55,144 bases of DNA from Lachnospiraceae bacterium (lineage in GTDB: Bacteria; Bacillota; Clostridia; Lachnospirales; Lachnospiraceae), in the NCBI GenBank assembly GCA_009911195.1, contig QXWV01000106.1, forward strand, positions 1-55,144. The letters run 5' to 3'. The notes beneath the pieces are model-generated. The model did no database searches, was not told the origin of the DNA, and was given only the letters and a program-made list of their open reading frames with translations. The position numbers and the translations under genes are program-made. Below are positions 40,680-48,817 of the stretch, one piece after another. Numbering within the stretch: position 1 is the first letter of the stretch; each line of letters opens with the position of its first letter.

Positions 40680-41123
40680 CTATTGATTAAAAGCCACAAT
40701 ATTTTCTTTGTTCAGCACAAAATCATAATAGTTCAAATCCTCTCTCTTGGTCCATCCAATCCGATTCCAAAATGCATTCCCTACATCATTTTTTGTAAAA
40801 GCAATCAAAGAAATCTTGCTGATATCCTCCTTTTTCAAAGCCTCCATGGCAAATACCACCATCGACTTCCCGATTCCCCGCATCCGGTAATCCTGATGAA
40901 CGCACACATGGTACATACATCCCCTTCTTCCGTCATGGCCACAAAGAATAGCCCCCACTATCTTTCCGTCCTCAACAGCCACCACACTTGTGTCGGGATT
41001 CCTTTTGAGAAAACGTTCCACCCCTATCCTGGAATCATCAATGCTACGGATTGCAAACCCTTTGATACTCATCCAAAGGGAATACACTCCTTCGTAGTCT
41101 TCTATTGTCATCGTCCGTACCAT
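40680..41123 (-). CDS. GNAT-family acetyltransferase within the arg cluster
   Basis: The predicted 147-residue enzyme has the acetyl-CoA-binding motif MYHVCVHQDYRMRGIGKSMV (about 80-99) and the C-terminal FWNRIGWTKREDLNYYDFVLN. It lies between argC (21 bases) and argJ (92 bases), so it is in the arg operon. GNATs in this position could supply N-acetylglutamate (ArgA-like role) or be unrelated; the substrate is not shown by sequence. The start at 41123 is preceded by GAGGG. An ATG 12 bases upstream reproduces the paired-ATG pattern of the leader family, but there is no pseudoknot here. Confidence 0.85.
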   Translation of the reverse strand: MVRTMTIEDYEGVYSLWMSIKGFAIRSIDDSRIGVERFLKRNPDTSVVAVEDGKIVGAILCGHDGRRGCMYHVCVHQDYRMRGIGKSMVVFAMEALKKEDISKISLIAFTKNDVGNAFWNRIGWTKREDLNYYDFVLNKENIVAFNQ

Positions 41124-41144
41124 AATTTCCCTCATTTCTTCACT

Positions 41145-42095
41145 CTAAAGATTCAACCCCTTTTCTTCTTCACAGCCCAGCATAAGGTTCAAGCACTGCA
41201 CAGCTGCCCCTGATGCCCCTTTTCCCAGGTTATCAAACTGCGCTGTAAGTACCATCCTCTCCTCGTTTCCCGTCACATAGATTTTAAGGCCATCCCAACC
41301 TGAGCAACTATTGCCCGCCATCATGCCGCCTTCCATTTTTTCTTCCGCACCGGCTTCCATTACTTTTATGAACTTCTGCCCTTTATAATATTCCCCATAA
41401 AAATTACGCAGTTCGCCTGGAACAGCATATTTTTTCAGAAAATCAGCATACACTGGCACCGAAACTACCATTCCGCTGTAATAGTCCGCCACAATGGGGG
41501 AAAATAACGGCTTTCTGGCCAATCCGGCAATCTCCTTCATCTCTTTCAAATGTTTATGGCTCTGGGAAAGCGCATATTCCCTTGGCGCATCCAGTTCAGG
41601 GCTTCTTCCCGTTCCCTCGTATTGGGCAATCATCTTTTTCCCGCCACCGCTGTACCCCGTCATGGAGAATGCTGAAAAAGGATAATCCTTTGCCAAAACA
41701 CCCTCTGCCACCAGCGGATAAACCAAGGAAATAAACCCTGTAGCATGGCATCCGGGCACTGCTACCCTCTTCCCTTCAACCACTGCCTGTCTATGCCCGG
41801 AAGAAAGCTCCGGAAACCCATATGCCCATCCCGTCTCTGTCCTATGAGCCGTCGAAGTGTCTATCACCCTGACTTTCTCATTTTCCACAAGCCCTGCTGA
41901 TTCCTTAGCCGCAGCATCCGGCAGGCACAAAAAAACAATATCCGCAGAATTAATCAGTTTTTTCCTCTCGTTTACATCTTTTCTCAGTTCCTGTGAGATT
42001 GGCAGTATTTCTATGTCTTCCCTTCCTGCAAAACGTTCATGAATCCGCAGGCCCGTTGTTCCTTCACTGCCATCAATAAATATTTTTGCCCTCAT
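41145..42095 (-). CDS. argC: N-acetyl-gamma-glutamyl-phosphate reductase (short type)
   Basis: This predicted 316-residue NADPH-dependent enzyme makes N-acetylglutamate semialdehyde. Seen are KIFIDGSEGTTGLRIHERF (nucleotide binding), FLCLPDAAAKES, VIDTSTAHRT, GWAYGFPEL and the active-site Cys in VAVPGCHATGF (about residues 111-121), then YSGGGKKM. This is the shorter type 2 form with the altered GSEGTTGL loop, known from Proteobacteria and some Clostridia. It is the first gene of the minus-strand arg operon, about 430 bases from the divergent argG. Confidence 0.95.
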   Translation of the reverse strand: MRAKIFIDGSEGTTGLRIHERFAGREDIEILPISQELRKDVNERKKLINSADIVFLCLPDAAAKESAGLVENEKVRVIDTSTAHRTETGWAYGFPELSSGHRQAVVEGKRVAVPGCHATGFISLVYPLVAEGVLAKDYPFSAFSMTGYSGGGKKMIAQYEGTGRSPELDAPREYALSQSHKHLKEMKEIAGLARKPLFSPIVADYYSGMVVSVPVYADFLKKYAVPGELRNFYGEYYKGQKFIKVMEAGAEEKMEGGMMAGNSCSGWDGLKIYVTGNEERMVLTAQFDNLGKGASGAAVQCLNLMLGCEEEKGLNL

Positions 42096-42372
42096 CCTGA
42101 ACCTCCATTCTTATCCCTGTAAGCAATCGGCCAGATATTCCCGTCCCTATCGATATCTTCCTTTTATTTTATGCCTTATAAATCATACACTTTTTACGGA
42201 AAAATCTCAACTATTTGTAAAAATTTTTTTCTTTAAATAGCTGCATTCTTGTAATAGATACTATATGCGTATATTCATGTGCTGAATTGCTTTTGGGAAT
42301 AAATATACAATATTTTAGAATTTTATGCAATATATTTTCCCGTTATGCCATTTGTTCTGCTCTATATAATTT

Positions 42373-42526
42373 TTTATGCATAAATTTACCCTTGCATTTC
42401 TTCCGGCAATGGTGTATATTGTTTGGAGTAAAGACTAGTGAATAACCCTGTTGCATAACAGCGGGATATCCGACCCTCGCAGCAGTCCTGTTTGAGGGAA
42501 TCAATTAAATTTTGGAGGCAAATATA
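42373..42526 (+). promoter_or_regulatory. argG promoter and structured leader
   Basis: TTTATGCATAAA (42373-42384) is a palindrome like an ARG box. TTGCAT (42392-42397), 17 bases, TATATT (42415-42420) is the likely promoter. The leader then has CTGTT-GCAT-AACAG and CCCTC...GAGGG hairpins before TTTTGGAGG. There is no T-box consensus. The rest of the 42096-42372 gap is AT-rich with no gene. Confidence 0.5.
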
Positions 42527-43750
42527 ATGAAAGAAAAAGTAGTTTTAGCTTATTCCGGCGGGCTCGATACTACCGCTATCATTCCTTGGTTAAAGGAAAA
42601 TTTTGATTATGAAGTTATTTGTGTCTGCGTAGACTGCGGGCAGGGCGAAGAATTGGACGGCTTAGAAGAAAGGGCCAAATTCTGCGGCGCTGCAAAATTA
42701 TACATAGAAGATGTTACCGACGAATTCTGCGATGAGTACATCATGCCCTGCGTACAGGCCCATGCCGTATATGAAAATAAATATTTGCTGGGCACTTCCA
42801 TGGCAAGGCCGCTAATTGCAAAGAAACTGGTGGAAATCGCCCGCAAAGAAGGGGCTACCGCCATTTGCCACGGCGCTACCGGAAAGGGAAATGACCAAAT
42901 CCGTTTTGAACTGGGCATCAAAGCCCTCGCCCCAGATTTAAAAATAATCGCCGCATGGAGAAATGATAAGTGGACCATGGATTCCCGTGAATCCGAAATC
43001 GAATACTGCAAAGCCCATGGCATCGACCTTCCTTTTTCTGCGGATTCCTCTTACAGCCGTGACCGCAACCTGTGGCACATCAGCCACGAAGGGCTGGAAC
43101 TGGAAGACCCAGGAAGCGAGCCTAACTTCGGCCACCTTCTCGTGTTAAGCACCACTCCGGAAAAGGCGCCCGACGAAGGGGAATATATTACCATGGCCTT
43201 TGAAAAAGGGATTCCTGTTTCCTTAAACGGCAAAGCAATGAAAACCTCCGATATTATCCGTGAGCTCAATGTGCTGGGCGGCAAGCATGGCATCGGCATT
43301 GTGGACATAGTGGAAAACCGTGTGGTAGGCATGAAATCCAGGGGAGTATATGAAACCCCCGGTGGAACTATCCTTTATGAAGCCCATCAGCAATTGGAAG
43401 AACTCATTCTTGACAGGGATACTTATGCCGAAAAAATCGACATGGGAAACAAACTGGCACAGATTGTTTACGAAGGCAAATGGTTCACTCCTTTGCGCGA
43501 AGCAGTGCAGGCTTTTATAGAGTCTACCCAGAAGTATGTAACCGGCGAAGTAAAATTCAAGCTTTACAAGGGCAATATCATTAAAGCAGGAACTACTTCC
43601 CCTTATTCCTTATATAATGAAAGCATCGCCTCCTTCACTACCGGAGATTTGTATGACCATCACGATGCGGAGGGCTTCATCAATCTGTTCGGCCTCTCCA
43701 GCAAAGTCCGTGCTATGAAAATGCAGGAAGCGGAAAGCAAGAAAAACTAA
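42527..43750 (+). CDS. argG: Argininosuccinate synthase
   Basis: This predicted 407-residue enzyme joins citrulline and aspartate using ATP. Features: [21 protein letters not shown] (pyrophosphatase loop), [67 protein letters not shown] and [24 protein letters not shown]. The ATG at 42527 follows TTGGAGGC; a TTG at 42512 is the ribosome-site region. It is divergent from argC. argH is not in the window. A long hairpin follows at 43761. Confidence 0.97.
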   Translation: MKEKVVLAYSGGLDTTAIIPWLKENFDYEVICVCVDCGQGEELDGLEERAKFCGAAKLYIEDVTDEFCDEYIMPCVQAHAVYENKYLLGTSMARPLIAKKLVEIARKEGATAICHGATGKGNDQIRFELGIKALAPDLKIIAAWRNDKWTMDSRESEIEYCKAHGIDLPFSADSSYSRDRNLWHISHEGLELEDPGSEPNFGHLLVLSTTPEKAPDEGEYITMAFEKGIPVSLNGKAMKTSDIIRELNVLGGKHGIGIVDIVENRVVGMKSRGVYETPGGTILYEAHQQLEELILDRDTYAEKIDMGNKLAQIVYEGKWFTPLREAVQAFIESTQKYVTGEVKFKLYKGNIIKAGTTSPYSLYNESIASFTTGDLYDHHDAEGFINLFGLSSKVRAMKMQEAESKKN

Positions 43751-43760
43751 CTGAATGAAT

Positions 43761-43822
43761 ATAGCCTTCGGGAATCCCCTGCCACAGCCAAAGCTGGCAC
43801 AAGGGGAGTTCCCGAAGGCTAT
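43761..43822. terminator. Long hairpin after argG
   Basis: ATAGCCTTCGGGAA (43761-43774) pairs with TTCCCGAAGGCTAT (43809-43822), continued inward by CCCCT/AGGGG and GCCA/TGGC. There is no T-run after it. It is likely a terminator or processing structure between argG and the DUF1294 gene. Confidence 0.6.
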
Positions 43823-43844
43823 GATTAACCAAAGGAGTTCATAA

Positions 43845-44138
43845 ATGGATGTAATTACCCTATTACTAACATATTTTGTTGCTGTAAACCTGGCTGGTTT
43901 ATTTTTGATGGGGCTGGACAAATACAGAGCCAGAAAAAATTTATGGCGAATACCAGAGTCCACCCTGTTTATCGTAGCAATCATTGGCGGTAGCATAGGC
44001 AGCATTATCGGCATGCACTTATTCCGCCATAAAACAAGGCACTGGTACTTTGTTTATGGTCTTCCTGCTATTCTCGTTTTGCAGATAGCGCTTTTTTTCG
44101 CAGTCATGAATTCACCGATACAGATTCAGATTATGTGA
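43845..44138 (+). CDS. DUF1294 membrane protein
   Basis: The predicted 97-residue protein has three hydrophobic segments. It matches DUF1294: NLAGLFLMGLDKYRARKNLW, RIPESTLFIVAIIGGSIGSI and RHKTRHWYFVYGLP. AAAGGAG precedes the ATG. Some proteins fuse this domain to a cold-shock domain; here it stands alone. It follows argG after a hairpin, so it may be read through. No function is known to me. Confidence 0.88.
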   Translation: MDVITLLLTYFVAVNLAGLFLMGLDKYRARKNLWRIPESTLFIVAIIGGSIGSIIGMHLFRHKTRHWYFVYGLPAILVLQIALFFAVMNSPIQIQIM

Positions 44139-44201
44139 CTCCGCCAAAATATATGCCAAATGCTTTCCTGCCCTTTATTTTCCACTTGGCCAAATTTTAT
44201 C

Positions 44202-45038
44202 TTATAAAGTTACAATAACTCCCCCATCATTGGCATACAGGCTGCTGATTCCTGCCGTATCCATAATGAGCACATCCTTTACCTTTATCTCTTTCAATAT
44301 AGCATTTTTCACCAGTTCCGCCCTGTCCGGACAATTACAGTGGGTAATAATCAGCCTCTTGCACTCCGTATCCACTGCCTCCTTAACCAAAGTTTCTGCC
44401 AGCTTTGCAAGCCCTTTCTTAATTCCAATCGCCTGTCCCCTCTGGACAATTTCCCCTTCTTGCCCTTCCATCAACGGTTTCACGCTCAGTGTAGTGGCCA
44501 CCAATGCCTTTACGCCAGAAAGCCGCCCGTTTTTTCTCAGGGTTTCCAAATTATCCAGGACGAAAAATGTCTTCATGCCATCGCGGAATTTCTCCAGTTC
44601 TTTTACTATCTCATCGAAAGAATAGCCCGCCTCTTCCAACTCCATGGCTTTAAACGCAATCTGCGTCTCCCCGCCGCTGGCAGAATGGGAATCGCATATA
44701 TGGATATCCTTTTTCCCGTATTTCTCCATATACAAATTTTTTCCCAATACGGCACTGTTATAGCTTCCGCTTAGCTTGGAAGACAGTGTTACAACATACA
44801 CATGTTCCGCTTCACAATCATAAGCTTCCATGTAACTCTCCGGGGAAGGGCAGGATGATTTCGGGCATGTAGGGCATGCCGCTACCTTTTCCAGAAATTC
44901 CTTCTGGTTAAAGTTTTCATCATCCATAATCTGATAATCGCCTACTTCTATTCCTAAAGAAACGATTTCAAACCTCTCATCTTTTTTATACACTGGCGGC
45001 AGCTCACCGCAGCTATCCAATATAATTTTATAACTCAT
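44202..45038 (-). CDS. DegV-family fatty-acid-binding protein
   Basis: The predicted 278-residue protein has KIILDSCGELP at the start, the loop CPTCPKSSCPSPESYMEAY (about 65-83), TLSSKLSGSYNSA and IHICDSHSASGGE, all usual DegV/FakB regions in which Ser/Thr and His side chains bind a fatty acyl carboxylate for phosphorylation by FakA. The C-terminal domain ends DTAGISSLYANDGGVIVTL. I use the ATG at 45038; an upstream frame to 45083 has no ribosome site. No fakA is nearby. Confidence 0.88.
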   Translation of the reverse strand: MSYKIILDSCGELPPVYKKDERFEIVSLGIEVGDYQIMDDENFNQKEFLEKVAACPTCPKSSCPSPESYMEAYDCEAEHVYVVTLSSKLSGSYNSAVLGKNLYMEKYGKKDIHICDSHSASGGETQIAFKAMELEEAGYSFDEIVKELEKFRDGMKTFFVLDNLETLRKNGRLSGVKALVATTLSVKPLMEGQEGEIVQRGQAIGIKKGLAKLAETLVKEAVDTECKRLIITHCNCPDRAELVKNAILKEIKVKDVLIMDTAGISSLYANDGGVIVTL

Positions 45039-45154
45039 TTCAATAACCGTGCCTTTCCCTAAAGTATAGTATATCAAAAACAATTATTACCGTTCTATAT
45101 GGTTTTGATTACTACTTATAATAACACGGTTAACCGTCTCTTGTAAAGGGAATT

Positions 45155-46186
45155 TTACGAGGTTTCTTGTACATTGATAATCACTTTCATCGTAGTTTCC
45201 CTGTTCTCATCAATATACTGATAAGCCTTCAAATAATCTTTAAAAGCAAATGTTTTGGAAATCAAAGGCCGCAGGTGGACTTTTCCTTCATTCACCAGCT
45301 CGATTGCGCCCAGATAATCCTCATGGCGGTACATCATCGTGCTCTTGATATCCAATTCATGGTCATTGGCCACAGCCAAATCCACTTCTGCCATCCCTGC
45401 AAAAACAGCCACAAGCACAATAACGCTCCCTTTTCTGGCATGCTTAATCGCCTGTCCCATGGTAATGTTATTTCCTGCACAATCATAAATTACATCTGCC
45501 TTATCCGGTCCAAAAGCTTCCAGCATCGCTTCCCCGAAATCTTTTCCCTTCGTATTCACGCAGATATCTATCCCGCACTCTTTTGCTTTATCCAGCCTGA
45601 GGTCACTCACATCCGTAATCATCACCCTGGCTGCACCCATTCCCTTTGCAGTCTGCGCTACCAGATTTCCTATAGGGCCTGCCCCGATGACTACAATATT
45701 CATCCCTTTCACATCGCCCATCTGCCTTACCGCATGTACAGCTACCGCCAGCGGCTCTATCATAGCCCCTTCTTCGTAGGACATATCTTCCGGTATCGGT
45801 GTCACTTTGGATGCATCCACTGCAAAAAACTCGGAAGCTGTACCGGTAGTCTGGAATCCCATAACTTTCAGTTCTTCGCAAAGGTTATATTTCCCATGTC
45901 GGCATGGATGGCACTTTCCACAATAAACCTGAGGCTCTATCGTCACCTTCTGCCCCACATGAAATTCCGTCACATCCTTTCCTAATTCCACAATTTCCCC
46001 CGAAACCTCATGCCCCTGTGTCACTGGGTAAGAAGTAAACGGATGTTTCCCATGATACACATGAATATCCGAACCGCAAATACCAATATTCATAATTTTC
46101 ACCAATACCTGGCTATCCCCCGCCGCCGGAACGGGCACTTCACGGAATTCAATCTCTTTCGGCGCTGTCATAACTTGCTGTAACAT
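45155..46186 (-). CDS. Zinc-dependent medium-chain dehydrogenase (second copy)
   Basis: The predicted 343-residue NAD(P)-dependent enzyme is a paralogue of the one at 36683. It has MNIGICGSDIHVYHGKHPF, QGHEVSGEIVELG, the structural-zinc set CGKCHPCRHGKYNLCEEL, and NIVVIGAGPIGNLVAQTAKGMG. AGGAGGG precedes the ATG. The upstream gene on the same strand is a ROK regulator (46370-47515), and an operator-like palindrome lies between. The substrate is probably a polyol or sugar acid. The identity of the substrate of either copy is not shown. Confidence 0.92.
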   Translation of the reverse strand: MLQQVMTAPKEIEFREVPVPAAGDSQVLVKIMNIGICGSDIHVYHGKHPFTSYPVTQGHEVSGEIVELGKDVTEFHVGQKVTIEPQVYCGKCHPCRHGKYNLCEELKVMGFQTTGTASEFFAVDASKVTPIPEDMSYEEGAMIEPLAVAVHAVRQMGDVKGMNIVVIGAGPIGNLVAQTAKGMGAARVMITDVSDLRLDKAKECGIDICVNTKGKDFGEAMLEAFGPDKADVIYDCAGNNITMGQAIKHARKGSVIVLVAVFAGMAEVDLAVANDHELDIKSTMMYRHEDYLGAIELVNEGKVHLRPLISKTFAFKDYLKAYQYIDENRETTMKVIINVQETS

Positions 46187-46213
46187 TCTGCATCCCTCCT
46201 ATACCATTCGCAA

Positions 46214-46239
46214 ACTTTTATAAAGTATTTTATCAAAGT
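46214..46239. promoter_or_regulatory. ROK-type operator, second module
   Basis: ACTTTTATAAA (46214-46224), GTAT, TTTATCAAAGT (46229-46239) is an inverted repeat with one mismatch, 28 bases before the dehydrogenase start. It matches the core of the palindrome at 37760-37798, so both modules may be read by related ROK proteins. Confidence 0.65.
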
Positions 46240-46293
46240 AATTATATTATGGCTTATAAGGCAGCATTTGTCAATCCTGTTATACAGCTTCCT

Positions 46294-46343
46294 ACGGAAA
46301 TCAATTTTCACGGACAGCGCAGCCCATGAAAATTGATTTCCGT
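46294..46343. mobile_element. MITE-like element, copy R2 (short)
   Basis: ACGGAAATCAATTTTCA (46294-46310) is repeated inverted, without mismatch, at 46327-46343 around a 16-base centre containing GACAGCGCAG. These are the ends of R1 (30419-30619) with the interior deleted. It lies between the ROK gene end and the dehydrogenase operator. Confidence 0.7.
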
Positions 46344-46369
46344 GCCAGCTTCCCAATTTGCCCCCCGCC

Positions 46370-47515
46370 TTAAAATAAGCGGGGAAATTGCAACTGGAAA
46401 AAATGCTTGGCTGCGCCCACTGCCGATGCCTCCTTTTGATAGCTGCAATTCTTCAAGTAACTTACTTCTTTGTCAAACCTGTTATATTTTAATACCTTTT
46501 CTGCCAATTGCGCCATATAACCGCCCAGATACCCCCCTACATCCCCGCCCAGGATAATATCGGTATCGAAAATCATACGAATATTGGAAACAAGCATCGC
46601 CAGATTTTCCAGATATTCCTCCCACAGTTTATCCGCATCCTTATCTTTTCCCAAAGATTGCATGAACATATCCAGAGAACGTTCCCCATTCCCTGTCAGC
46701 ACACTGGCTGCGCAGTAAGCATCCGCGCAGCCCTCTTTTCCGCAATAGCATTTCTTTCCATGCGGAACTAAAAGCATATGCCCGAATTCCCCTGCCTTCC
46801 GGCTGCGGCCCGGAAACATCCTGCCGTCCACACAGATTGCCCCGCCCAATGTATTGTTCAGGGAAAGATAAACCACATCCCCCTTCTCTTCCGGATTCTC
46901 CGCCATCATTGCCGCATTGGCATCATTTTCAAAATAAACCGGCACTTCCAACAACTGCTCTATCATCCTTAAGTTAAAGCCCTCCACCTGAAGGGCATGG
47001 GATTTCGCCAGGGAATGCTCCCTTTCGTTAATAATCCCCGGGAGGGATATACCAACCCCCAGAAGCCTTTCTACCGGCACTTCCCCCTGGTAAAAATCCT
47101 GCACTTTCCCCACCAGTTCCATACAATAAGAAGCCTCCGGCCGGAAATCAAAACGAATCCTCTGCTGTCCGATTACCTTCCCCCCTAAATTTACCAAGAC
47201 CATCCCGATATGATGCGCCGTGATATCCACACCTGCCGCATAATAATAATTCTCATTCAGGGAAATGCTCCTGGCCTTTCTGCCGCCGGTGGACTCCATC
47301 TCCCCCACTTCCACTACCAGCCCTGTTTCCATCAGTTCATTGATATTGGACAAAACCGTGGGCATGCTCAAATCCAGCCTCTTTGCCACATCCGATTTCG
47401 TTGTGCTTTCCCTGTTCAACATGAAATGCAGAATTTTACGTCTCGCTTTATTTTTTCTCTCCACTGATTGTTCCATGGCCTCTGCCCCATCAAACCCTTT
47501 CTGCCCGTTTTCCAT
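46370..47515 (-). CDS. ROK-family transcriptional regulator (second copy)
   Basis: The predicted 381-residue regulator has a winged helix (about 32-85: STTKSDVAKRLDLSMPTVLSNINELMETGLV), then a ROK domain with YYAAGVDITAHHIGMVLVNLGG, GVGISLPGII, YFENDANAAMMAENPEEKGD, LNNTLGGAICVDG and the zinc site CYCGKEGCADAYCA. The ENDANAA motif is kept, unlike in the copy at 38040, so sugar binding or even kinase activity is more plausible. It precedes the dehydrogenase on the same strand and likely controls it through the palindrome at 46214. Confidence 0.92.
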   Translation of the reverse strand: MENGQKGFDGAEAMEQSVERKNKARRKILHFMLNRESTTKSDVAKRLDLSMPTVLSNINELMETGLVVEVGEMESTGGRKARSISLNENYYYAAGVDITAHHIGMVLVNLGGKVIGQQRIRFDFRPEASYCMELVGKVQDFYQGEVPVERLLGVGISLPGIINEREHSLAKSHALQVEGFNLRMIEQLLEVPVYFENDANAAMMAENPEEKGDVVYLSLNNTLGGAICVDGRMFPGRSRKAGEFGHMLLVPHGKKCYCGKEGCADAYCAASVLTGNGERSLDMFMQSLGKDKDADKLWEEYLENLAMLVSNIRMIFDTDIILGGDVGGYLGGYMAQLAEKVLKYNRFDKEVSYLKNCSYQKEASAVGAAKHFFQLQFPRLF

Positions 47516-47602
47516 CCCTTTTGATGCCTTTTATTATAACAGCGGGCATCCTCCAGCCGCAAGATTTTTCTTCCCTGTATATCCCCATTCCCTATTTTTC
47601 CA

Positions 47603-47741
47603 ACGGAAATCAACAACCCCTATATCCATTTCATTAGTGAAATCTGCTTTTTATCTTAGTCGCAAAACGGAATGCTGCATGGGTCAAGTGCCCTGCCCAC
47701 TGCGCTGTCCAAAGGCGCTGTCCATAGAAATTGATTTCCGT
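47603..47741. mobile_element. MITE-like element, copy R3
   Basis: ACGGAAATCAA (47603-47613) and TTGATTTCCGT (47731-47741) are the ends. The interior carries ATTTCATTAGTGAAATCTGC, TTTTTATC, AAAACGGAATGCTGCATGGG and CCCTGCCCACTGCGCTGTCC, closely related to the right two thirds of R1. The left repeat is shortened. It lies between the ROK gene and the DUF5721 gene. Confidence 0.7.
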
Positions 47742-47853
47742 GTATTTTTCCCAAAAAGCTGGTATCTCCCATCTTTTTCCGGTATAATAAAAAAAAGTGA
47801 GAGAGTTGCCCTATGCCCAGCTCACCACAATACATTGTAGAAAAGAGGCCGAT

Positions 47854-48357
47854 ATGAAAACCTATCAAATATCCGATTTAAAAAGCTTCATGAACAAGCT
47901 GCTCCTTTCTGACGCTTTCGACTGTTTCCTTTTGGAGGAGGGTACTATTGTTACTGCCAATACCTTTCAGATTGACGGCCATATCCGAAAAGATTTTTAT
48001 ACAAAAGAAGAGCAGGAGGATAAAACCCTCTGCCCTTATGATTTTTCTTTATGGAAAGATATGCGCCCCTTATGCTTTCAACTGATTAAAGGAAAACGCA
48101 CGCCCTTAAGTTTCAAGTTCGTGCTTCTCCTGTTCCCCGGCCATATGGGCAAAATACTGGAAAAAGGCGGATTTTCCGACAACGGAAGCCTAGTTCGCGC
48201 TTTTACCCTCACTATAAAATATGACGGAGCCCATGCTATATTGATTACCGGCCTTTCCACCAATACCTTTATGATGGATAAAACCCCGGAGCAGTTGTGG
48301 GATGATGCCTTCCGGAAATTTATGGACATCCGCCAGATTTCCTGGGAAGAGGTATAG
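47854..48357 (+). CDS. DUF5721-type hypothetical protein
   Basis: The predicted 167-residue soluble protein reads QISDLKSFMNKLLLSDAFDCFLLEEGTIVTANTFQIDGHIRKDF, which I recognise as the opening of a Lachnospiraceae family (DUF5721). A middle part with PLCFQLIKGKRTPLSFKFVL and GGFSDNGSLVRAFTLTIKYDG follows. The start at 47854 follows AAAGAGG; upstream codons to 47797 overlap nothing known. It is convergent with the spoVAE-like gene with only four bases between stops. Function unknown. Confidence 0.78.
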   Translation: MKTYQISDLKSFMNKLLLSDAFDCFLLEEGTIVTANTFQIDGHIRKDFYTKEEQEDKTLCPYDFSLWKDMRPLCFQLIKGKRTPLSFKFVLLLFPGHMGKILEKGGFSDNGSLVRAFTLTIKYDGAHAILITGLSTNTFMMDKTPEQLWDDAFRKFMDIRQISWEEV

Positions 48358-48361
48358 GCAA

Positions 48362-48718
48362 TCATTTTTTCATCTTCGGATTGAAGACCAGGCTTGCCAG
48401 ATATCCAAATACCAAAGCCGCACAAGTGCCTACTGCCCCGGCCTTAAAACCTCCCTGAAAAATCCCGATGAAGCCATTGCTATCCACCGCTTCCTTGACC
48501 CCTTTCATCAATACATTTCCAAAGCCCAGCAACGGAACCGATGACCCGGCACCGGCGAATTCCTGAAAGGGTTCATAAATGCCAAAAATACTGATTACCG
48601 CCCCAAGGCATACAAGCAATACCATAATTCTCCCTGGCATCATCTTTGTCTTTTCCATTAATATCTGTACAAGGGCACATATCAGCCCTCCCACCCAAAA
48701 CGCATTTAAATAATCCAT
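48362..48718 (-). CDS. spoVAE: Stage V sporulation protein AE-like
   Basis: The predicted 118-residue membrane protein has three or four hydrophobic segments. It matches SpoVAE/SpoVAEb: MDYLNAFWVGGLICALVQIL at the start, then PGRIMVLLVCLGAVISIFGIYEPF and FAGAGSSVPLLGFGNVLMKGVKEA. SpoVA proteins move dipicolinic acid in sporulation and germination. spoVAC and spoVAD are not adjacent, so this is a detached copy. The start at 48718 follows AAGCGAGG. It supports a spore-forming host. Confidence 0.88.
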   Translation of the reverse strand: MDYLNAFWVGGLICALVQILMEKTKMMPGRIMVLLVCLGAVISIFGIYEPFQEFAGAGSSVPLLGFGNVLMKGVKEAVDSNGFIGIFQGGFKAGAVGTCAALVFGYLASLVFNPKMKK

Positions 48719-48817
48719 AAAAATATCCTCGCTTTTCTCTGATTTTCTCTGATTCATGGATTTTCATTCAAATTTATTATGCGTTTTTTATTGCAAATTA
48801 TTCCTTTGATGAAATGT

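Noticed and set aside
42421-42526. T-box riboswitch before argG
   Set aside because: The conserved T-box sequence and a specifier-loop arrangement are not present.
45167-45985. Plus-strand frame of 272 residues
   Set aside because: It is antisense to the zinc dehydrogenase with intact motifs, and no ribosome site supports it.
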